Source of the DNA: Basidiobolus meristosporus CBS 931.73
Taxonomy: Eukaryota > Basidiobolomycota > Basidiobolomycetes > Basidiobolales > Basidiobolaceae
DNA: 39,867 bases
NCBI GenBank assembly: GCA_002104905.1
Contig: MCFE01000747.1
Location: forward strand, 1-39,867
Reading direction: 5' to 3'
The notes beneath the pieces were generated by a model. That model had not been told where the DNA came from and ran no database searches. It was given only the letters and a program-made list of their open reading frames with translations. This document shows positions 33,604-39,867 of this stretch, piece after piece. How positions within the stretch are numbered: the first letter of the stretch is position 1; every line of letters starts with the position of its first letter. The position numbers and the translations under genes are program-made.

Positions 33604-34514
33604 TGTTGTAAGAGTCTTGGAGATTTTGGAAGTGATTGGGAGGACAAGTATATTATGTGGCTTTCACTTAATGATTTATTGAATGTAAAAGTAGTATTTA
33701 TACTTTAGACTTGTTCCGTTGGATAGTGCCACATTGAGCCATGAGTGCCAAACAATGCCACAGTATGCCAGAGAGGCCAAGTGAGCCACTACCTGGCCAC
33801 AGAGTGAGAAACATAGCTCTGCATCTTCATGCAAAGCAGCCCCTGTGTTTCACCCATTGTGTTGGAGAAAATCCATTTTTTGACCTTTTTTTTTGAATCA
33901 ATGTTGCGCAGGATGTGTTAGAGCACAAGCAGATTGAAGATATGTATCTGGTACTCAATACCCATGGCACTCTGAATCTAGCTCCTGTAGCTTCTATCAT
34001 GTCACAAAAATGAATGGCACTATCTTGGTCCACTGGTACTATCTGGCACTATAAGTGCTTTGTATAGATCTTACTTTAGGGCTAATATTTAAATATAGTG
34101 CCAGATAGTACCAGTGGACCAAGATAGTGCCATTCATTTTTGTGGCATGATAGAAGTTACCGGAGCTAGATTCAGAGTGCCATGGGTATTGAGTACCAGA
34201 GGCATATCTTCAGTTCTCCTGTGCTCTTACACATCCTGAGCTACATTGATCCACAAAAAAAGGTCAAAAAATGGATTTTCTCCTGCGCAATGGGTGAAAC
34301 ACAGGGGCTGCTTTACATGAAGATGCAGAGCTATGTTTCACACTCTGTGACCAAGTATAGGCTCACTTGGCCTCTCTGGCACACTATGGCATCATTTGGC
34401 ACTCATGGCTCAATGTGGCACTATCCAACGGAACAAGTCTTTTGACTATGAAGGTAATGATCTAAGTTACTAAGTTAGGTGAATATATAGGTGGAAATAC
34501 AAATTTTTACAATA
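33604..34514 (-). repeat. 5' LTR of element B, interrupted and partly deleted
   Basis: LTR pieces at 33604-33706 and about 34444-34514 flank the MITE. The middle of the LTR, including half of the TATA hairpin, is missing, so the promoter is destroyed. Confidence 0.85.
33707..34440. mobile_element. 734-bp foldback MITE (Harbinger-like ends)
   Basis: Two near-perfect inverted arms of 347 nt each (33707-34053 and 34094-34440) enclose a 40-nt loop. Ends are AGACTTGTTCCGTTGG...CCAACGGAACAAGTCT, flanked by TTT on both sides (a 3-bp duplication, weak because of local T runs). The first 100 nt of each arm repeat the motif TGCCA at short intervals. It has no coding capacity. The first 26 or so bases match the left end of the transposon at 35694, apart from one substitution, so that element or a relative probably mobilised it. 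Confidence 0.9.
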
Positions 34515-34519
34515 CATAC

Positions 34520-35310
34520 CATGCCTTAAATAGAGTAGAATTACTAAGTATTTTGTTATAACTCCCATTTTTAAGGTACACAGCTGTGGCAACTGATTTC
34601 CAGCATATATCATAGGATAATTTTTGATCATGGATTGTAGCTCTTGCCATTTAAATTATTGTTCTGCTTGCACACTCTGACACCTCCTTTTCTAGTAAGA
34701 AGTATGGTATAGTAGTCTCTTGCATTATCCCATCAATCTACAGAAGCGGATGAAGAGTTTTGAGGCATATTTTCCAGCATTGTCAGAGCCTATTTTCTTG
34801 ATTTGTCTCACTCAAAAATGACTTTAAGCTCCCTGAGCTTAGAAAGAGCTTATTCCTTTCTCTTTGTTAGGTAGACCTGTGTTTATCTTGTATAATCATC
34901 AATAAAAGTGATTGAATACTTCATCCTGCCTAAGGATAAGTTTTGTATAGGTCTATAAAGATCTGAGTGAAATATTTCTTACTTTTTCTTAGTATGATTA
35001 ATGCAGAGCTCTTGAACAGTGGTCTGGCTTGTTTCCCATATGTGCAGGCCTCATAGTGCTCCAGATTAACCAGGGGATCAGTTTTACTTTGGAAATTTGC
35101 CAATCTTTGATCAATATGCCTAAATAATCAAATTTAATGTGTCCAAATCTCCTGTCTCAAGGCATTGGTGTCTCTTCACTCCAGTTACATTTATTGGCTT
35201 CCAGAGATGATGCAATGTTAGTCAGCTTGCATAGATTTGGATTCTTGATACCCACAGCAATACAGGAACCATTTTGATTAGTGTTCCAGCATCAAGCATT
35301 GTTAAAATCC
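34520..35310 (-). pseudogene. Element A, 5' part (integrase to protease region)
   Basis: Resumes right after the CATAC duplication with the sequence that follows in element B's integrase (compare B at about 31678 onward). It continues through the integrase catalytic region and GAG-pre-integrase to a point equivalent to B's 32475. Frames are heavily interrupted. Homology ends near AAGCATTGTTAAA (about 35305), so the protease, gag and 5' LTR of A are missing. Confidence 0.8.
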
Positions 35311-35693
35311 CCTATGAAAACTAATTTGGTCCTGCAGGTGGATCCAATCTGGATCAGCTATCAGGATCCTGTTTAGAGACCATCAAAATATCAGCAGCTT
35401 GGGATTAGTGACCCTCCTAACAATCTTATAATGGGATCATGATGGTGTTTTGCTAATTTTATAACCAAATAATGGGATAAAACTTGACAATATTTTATTG
35501 GTGCTGTGACAATATTTTCATAGTGTAGTTGCAGTCTTTTAGCAATCTATAGCTATTTTGGTTGGATCCAGTTGGCCAGGACATCCAATTGCCTTATATG
35601 GCAAGAAACTTGACAGTATTTTGATGGCCTCACATTGAGATTCTGATGGCATCATGATGGCAGTATGACGGCCTGCTGCTGGTTCTGTATAAT
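35311..35693. other. Unassigned sequence with short direct repeats
   Basis: No gene and no match to the copia family. It contains two similar copies of AACTTGACARTATTTTRTTGG-like sequence (about 35486 and 35607). May be a fragment of another element. Confidence 0.4.
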
Positions 35694-37268
35694 AGACTTG
35701 TTCTGTTGGATAGTGCCACATAGTGCCAGCCTGTTTATGGTGCCGGATTGATCTGGCACTCTACGGCACCATCTGGCACTCTAATTTCTACCATGATGCC
35801 AGTGGTATGATACAGTTACTGGTAATTTTACTCAATCTTACTTATGTTGCTCAGAATAGTGCTTTCCTTGCTTTATTTACTCTTCATAATGCTCCAGACA
35901 CATTTCTCTCAGTGGATGTCTTCTTGTATGAGCATACTGTGCATTAATAAGTATCTTAACTATTTTACCTATTCTGCTGTTTTCACCTATATTTGACTTT
36001 CCTCTGTATTTACCTGCCAATATGCTGAATCTCTTCAGATATCCAAATGTGTGCTCTACCCCCACTCTGAAATGATTAAATATCTCATTGTAGAGCTTCT
36101 GCTTACTGCTAAGCACACCATTCCTTGGCTTCCTATAAGCTGTAATACATCCTAATCTCTGATAATCCTCTCCTATATAGGCTAAGTCTGCCATACATTT
36201 CTCCCCTATGCTGAATTCAGGATGATTCTCTACCCAGAGTGCTTTGTCATGCCTACTTCCAGCAAATGGCCCACTAAACCAGATGATGTTACCCTCAATG
36301 TCAGACAGTGCTTGAAACTTCACACAGTGTGCCTTGTACTTGCCAGAATAAAAGTGCCTCTGCCCTCTAGAAGGTCTGTTAATCCTCACTGGGAAGGTAT
36401 CCAAAATACTCCTGATATGGAACCTGTTGCTGAACACTCTGGGATATGGAAGTCTATTGGAGCTTCTGAACCTAGTATTCCAAGCTTGCTCTAAGTAATT
36501 CATACCATCTGCAAGGTGGTTCTCCATTGCTGTCAGCTGGGAATGAAAGCTTCTAGGACTTTTGTTGCCATCAATGGTGGGATGAAACCTTCTGGGTAAT
36601 AGTTCTTGTAATAGCAGAGAAGCTTAACAAGGGATCTCCTTGAGTAGATTGGGGTTGATGGTCCACAGTACTTGGAATAGATCTCCTCTAGTGTGTCAAA
36701 AGGAAATCCAGTGGTAGCAATGGGATTGACGAGAAAAGACCATTCAGATAAGCAAGTCATATTAGAATTGGTGGATGATTGTATGGAGGCGGTTAGAATT
36801 GATTTGGCGCAATCTGCGTTATTTATCTGATTTTTAATACATTATGGTTAAATCTCCATCAATTGCCATGTATCCCATGATTATGTTGCAAAAATCATCC
36901 ACAAACAATGCCTTGGTACTTTTATTGATGCTTTAATCATAGGACTATAATCAAATAGGAAATCTGCAATTGATGTGATCTGATCCGTGTCAACGCAATC
37001 CAAGATGCATCATGCATAATATATGGAAAATTCAACAATCACATTAGTTTGCATATATATTTCATATAAGACCAGGTTGATGCCAATAGACTTCTTCCAT
37101 TGTGCCATTGATCAGAGTGCCAGAAAGTGCTGTATATTTTGTTATTAATTTGATATTTTAGGGTCATATGCATGTCAATTTTGATCCCAAATTGGCACTG
37201 TATGGCACTGTCTGGCATGCTATGGCACTATTGGGCACTTTGATCAGCTGGAATGATGGAACAAGTCT
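35694..37268 (-). mobile_element. PIF/Harbinger-like DNA transposon, 1575 bp
   Basis: Ends AGACTTGTTC...GAACAAGTCT are perfect over 10 bp and flanked by AAT on both sides (35691-35693 and 37269-37271), a 3-bp duplication as in PIF/Harbinger. Subterminal arrays of AGTGCCA/TGGCACT occur at both ends (35713-35790 and 37190-37245). It encodes a DDE_Tnp_4 type transposase on the minus strand. No separate Myb-like second gene is seen, although many Harbinger elements have one. The element is short and its transposase frame is broken. Confidence 0.85.
35877..36760 (-). pseudogene. Harbinger-type DDE transposase, frameshifted
   Basis: The N-terminal part (36760-36533, 75 codons) and the catalytic part (36527-35877, 216 codons) lie in different frames. 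The catalytic frame is open for a short way upstream of its first ATG, with the motif SPRSFHSQLTAMENH, so a single small indel near 36570-36590 would explain the break. Catalytic residues, counted from 36527: D43 (ILDTFPVRI), HFYSGKYKAHCVKFQ (58-72), GSRHD (90-94), D114 (MADLAYIG), E158 (RVGVEHTFGYLKRF), a full D,D,E triad. The residue after the first D is T where family members usually have G. It would cut and paste elements with matching ends; inactive as read. Confidence 0.85.
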
Positions 37269-37303
37269 AATATACTGCTGTATAAGTATCCAAATCCATT
37301 GCT
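37269..37303. other. Short spacer after Harbinger element
   Basis: Begins with the AAT duplication. Nothing else is visible. Confidence 0.3.
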
Positions 37304-38017
37304 ATGGTTCCCATACCAAGCCTCAACTCATCTTTAGTACAACCCAGACAAAACCCATCCCCCAGCTCACACGCATGGTCTGGACCAGAAAAGTCAATGT
37401 TGGATTTGTTTGAGTTCTTGCCAAATGATTTTAGTATGGCCCAAGTGTCAATGATGAGCCTTCATACAGATATTTGGGCACTACTGATTAATCTGGCAGA
37501 ACAAGATACCTCAGAGAGTCAACAAAGATGGAAGAATTTGAGTAGAAAATTGTGGCATGAGTTCTACATCAAGATGCCAGCCAATGTATGTAAGAAGATA
37601 TATAACAAGACAAGTATTGAAATCAAGAATGAGCTGAGAGTGAGGGAATTTGACAAAGAAGCCACATGGGAACAATTTTGCGCGCAATTTGCACAGGACG
37701 GGCTGGACGCATCCATTTGTGCCTCAACTTTGGGAACCAAAGAGATTTTGAATGAGTTTTTGCCTCAAATAACTAATGTACAACGTGATATATTAGTAGA
37801 GCTAAGTGGCTTCTGGGAGCAATATACACAGGACTCATCCAGCCAACAGCTCCAGAGTATCAGACAGAGGGTAAGTGAATACCTTGAGGAATCAGATGGT
37901 GAGCTTCAGGAGGAAGAATACAGAACACAAGCAACATTGTCCAGATTGCGCCAGCATGCCTTGTTGGATTCCCTACCATCTGTTGCAACCACAGCACGCC
38001 GGTGTGGTGGTGTATAG
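37304..38017 (+). CDS. Unrecognised 237-residue protein
   Basis: Open frame from ATG 37304 to TAG 38015-38017. The composition looks protein-like: a Pro/Ser-rich start (about 1-30), then mostly charged helical sequence rich in Gln, Glu and Leu (about 45-215), e.g. QRWKNLSRKLWHEFYIKM and NVQRDILVELSGFWEQY. I do not recognise a domain. A second frame (+1) remains open across the stop and contains KCFVCGVSTGC, a possible Cys pair, so a frameshifted longer protein is possible. It lies between the Harbinger element and an inverted duplication, so a gag-like or other transposon origin is as likely as a host gene. Confidence 0.4.
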   Translation: MVPIPSLNSSLVQPRQNPSPSSHAWSGPEKSMLDLFEFLPNDFSMAQVSMMSLHTDIWALLINLAEQDTSESQQRWKNLSRKLWHEFYIKMPANVCKKIYNKTSIEIKNELRVREFDKEATWEQFCAQFAQDGLDASICASTLGTKEILNEFLPQITNVQRDILVELSGFWEQYTQDSSSQQLQSIRQRVSEYLEESDGELQEEEYRTQATLSRLRQHALLDSLPSVATTARRCGGV

Positions 38018-38339
38018 GTCCAAGGGAGAGATACGTCCAACACTTCTCAAGTGTTTTGTGTGTGGGGTGTCCACTGGGTGCAATAACCTCTGGCAAAAGC
38101 TTGCTAGGAATACTTGGGTTCTGTCTGTAATCTAATGTGAAGGGGAATAAAGCCACAAGCTTGTCAAGGGAAAACTATTGAGCTACAATTCCCAACTTAG
38201 TTGGTGTCTTAACAAAAGTATGTGCTGGGTTCAGCGTCCTTTGAGATGACAATGTACTAAAGCTTCCAAAGTCAAAACAACTGTAAACTCCACCAGCAGG
38301 GACTTGATAAGAATGCAGCTGTGGTCAATAGTTACAAAG
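38018..38339. other. Unassigned region before inverted duplication
   Basis: No gene recognised. TGTGGTGG at 38003 and CCCCACTACA ending at 39073 are similar inverted termini with TG...CA form, so 38003-39073 could be a solo LTR of about 1.07 kb. No target duplication supports this. Confidence 0.35.
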
Positions 38340-39076
38340 ACAGAAAAGTATCTTTGCCTGTACAAGAACAAACTTGGGAAAGAATCAAATATAATAAATG
38401 ATACCTACTCTGAGTATTCCTCACAAGTAGTGCCTCCAAGGTCAGTTGGCTGTCAGCACGGTTTCCTGGGAGTGTCCTGTGGTCTAGGGTTGGAAGTTCA
38501 GGTAGCAGCAGGTAGCAGTGATCCCACTAATCAACAAGTTGGTATATTGATAAAAGGGATGATGATTTATTGTAGAGGGATAGCCTCCCTAATATACTTT
38601 TCTCACTGGCTAAGTGATTACTAATCATGGTGTTCCAGAAGGTTCTGGATATCAATAGAAATCTTAATGACATCAGAATGACCTAAGAATGTTCTAAGTA
38701 GGTGCCGGAAGGTTCTAAGAGGCACAGCACATCCAACCAATCAGGAATTAGTATTCTGAAACCTGTGTAACATGGGGATACCATATATGGCATGGAAATG
38801 GTAGGGGTGGTGACACGGGTTGATCATGAGTCACGGGTACTGGCACGGGTACTTGCCTAATATAGAAGCACTTGTAGCTAGTAATCTTACATAAAGTGAG
38901 GGGTAACTTATGCAATAAGGTAAGCAGGTGTGATAGTCAACCAGCTTATGGGATAGTACTGATTGGGTAAGGCAAATGGGATAAAACTAAAATAAGTGTA
39001 GTAGAGACATAGGGAAGTGGAAAATAAAGGAATGAGCACATCTGTCAGTGGGTGTCACTGTCACCCCACTACACTG
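38340..39076 (+). repeat. Left arm of large inverted duplication
   Basis: 737 nt whose reverse complement reappears at 39204-39867 with few substitutions, including the conserved stretches CACTTGTAGCTAGTAATC and TCAGTTGGCTGTCAGCACGG. It has about 72 nt not found in the right arm, bounded by two copies of AAGGTTCT (about 38640 and 38710). The matching short frames in both arms are by-products of the duplication. Confidence 0.9.
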
Positions 39077-39203
39077 GCGCACATCAGTCCAGACCACACC
39101 AACACCCTTTACCAGAACAACCCGCATTGAGTCTACGCACGCACTTCAGAGCAAAACTACAAGAACTTGCCAAACTGCTCATTTAGACACAAGTCCATTG
39201 GAG
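39077..39203. other. Spacer at centre of inverted duplication
   Basis: 127 nt of unique sequence between the arms; no feature recognised. Confidence 0.6.
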
Positions 39204-39867
39204 CAGTGTAGTGGGGTGACAGTGACTCCCACTGACAGGTGTGCTCTTTCCCTCATTTTCTACTTCCCTATATCTCTACTACATTTTTTTTAGTTTATCC
39301 CATTTGTCTTACCCAATCAGTACTATCCCATAAGCCGGTTAACTATCACACCTGCTTACCTTATTGCATAAGTTACCCCTCACTTTATGTAAGATTACTA
39401 GCTACAAGTGCTTCTATATTAGGCAAGTACCCGCGCCAGTACCCATGGCACATGATCAACCCGTATCACCATCCCTAGCATTCCCATACCATATATGGTA
39501 TCCCCATGTTACACAGGTTTCAGAATACTAATTCCTGATTGGTTGGATGTGCTGTGCCTCTTAGAACCTTTGGAACACCATGATTAGTAATCACCTAGCC
39601 AGTGAGAAAAGTATATTAGGGAGGCTATCCCTCTACAATAAATCATCATCCCTTTTATCAATATACCAACTTGTTGATTAGTGGGATCACTGCTACCTGC
39701 TGCTACCTGAACTTCCAACCCTAGACCACAGGACACTCCCAGGAAACCGTGCTGACAGCCAACTGACCTTGGAGGCACTACTTGTGAGGAATACTCAGAG
39801 TAGGTATCATTTATTATATTTGATTCTTTCCAAGTTTGTTCTTGTACAGGCAAAGATACTTTTCTGT
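39204..39867 (-). repeat. Right arm of inverted duplication, cut by window end
   Basis: 664 nt matching the left arm in reverse; the match is still running at the last base of the window. Begins CAGTGTAGTGGGGTGACAGTG. It is either an oppositely oriented copy of the same repeat (perhaps an LTR starting TGTAGTGGGG) or the second arm of one foldback element. Confidence 0.9.

Larger units (their letters stand above)
29270..34514 (-). mobile_element. Copia element B, nested in element A
   Basis: A minus-strand element of the same family as element 1, flanked by the perfect target duplication CATAC (29265-29269 and 34515-34519). It lies in the integrase region of element A. The 3' LTR (29270-29618) is intact. 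The 5' LTR (33604-34514) keeps about 103 plus 71 nt around a 734-bp MITE, with about 175 nt missing. The last LTR triplet is mutated (ACAATA for ACAACA). Gag-pol is present full length but carries several nonsense mutations. Confidence 0.92.

Noticed and set aside
29270-34514. RIP-mutated element
   Set aside because: The stops seen are mostly not C to T or G to A transitions.
38304-38624. Frame encoding SNIINDTYSEYSSQVV-like peptide, repeated at 39584-39853 on the minus strand
   Set aside because: Duplicate frames are explained by the inverted duplication. No domain, and each arm would carry it passively.
1-39867. CRISPR array, operons or bacterial promoters
   Set aside because: No regularly spaced identical repeats. 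Spliced genes and fungal protein families show a eukaryotic genome.

Overview
This is a window of nuclear DNA from a filamentous fungus. Five host-type genes sit between two blocks of transposable elements. The fungal call rests on four things: a white-collar-2 type protein (PAS domain plus a C-X2-C-X18-C-X2-C GATA finger), three PCL (Pho85-class) cyclins, short introns (mostly 52-94 nt, GT...AG, with CTAAC/CTGAC-like branch sites), and a copia-type primer site matching an initiator tRNA-Met anticodon arm. I cannot resolve the lineage below fungi from sequence alone.

Layout. 72-6757: a copia-superfamily block. An older, internally deleted copy (72-509, last base at 5557) carries a young element (510-5551; 350-bp LTRs with about four differences; target duplication ACAAC). 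The young element's gag is split by an antisense solo LTR (1255-1604; target duplication AGGAG). Three decayed LTR pieces follow (5583-6757). 6758-26700: a TE-poor host region. It holds PCL-type cyclin 1 (8778-9666), cyclin 2 (11438-13340), cyclin 3 (16620-17464), a seven-exon arrestin-domain gene (19335-21997) and the WC-2 homologue on the minus strand (23434-24607). The spacers between them, 0.6 to 3.3 kb, show no supportable gene. 26724-39867: a second, deeper TE stack. Minus-strand copia element A (26872-29269 and 34520-about 35310) is interrupted by minus-strand copia element B (29270-34514; target duplication CATAC). B's 5' LTR is interrupted by a 734-bp foldback MITE (33707-34440) whose ends match a 1575-bp PIF/Harbinger-like transposon at 35694-37268. 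An unrecognised 237-codon reading frame (37304-38017) and a large inverted duplication (38340-39076 against 39204-39867, running off the window) close the window.

How the parts relate. The three cyclins share one phase-1 intron at the same alignment position, so they look like an old local gene family, probably binding Pho85-like kinases. The arrestin-like gene would act in cargo ubiquitylation and endocytosis. The WC-2 homologue would be the DNA-binding half of a blue-light receptor complex. Nothing in the sequence shows that these genes are functionally linked beyond being neighbours. The strongest unusual observations are the half-tRNA primer site that also supplies the gag start codon, the TATA box inside a perfect LTR hairpin, the foldback MITE paired with a neighbouring possible source element, and an in-frame 60-nt intron in the arrestin gene. 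I found no convincing wholly new biological system.
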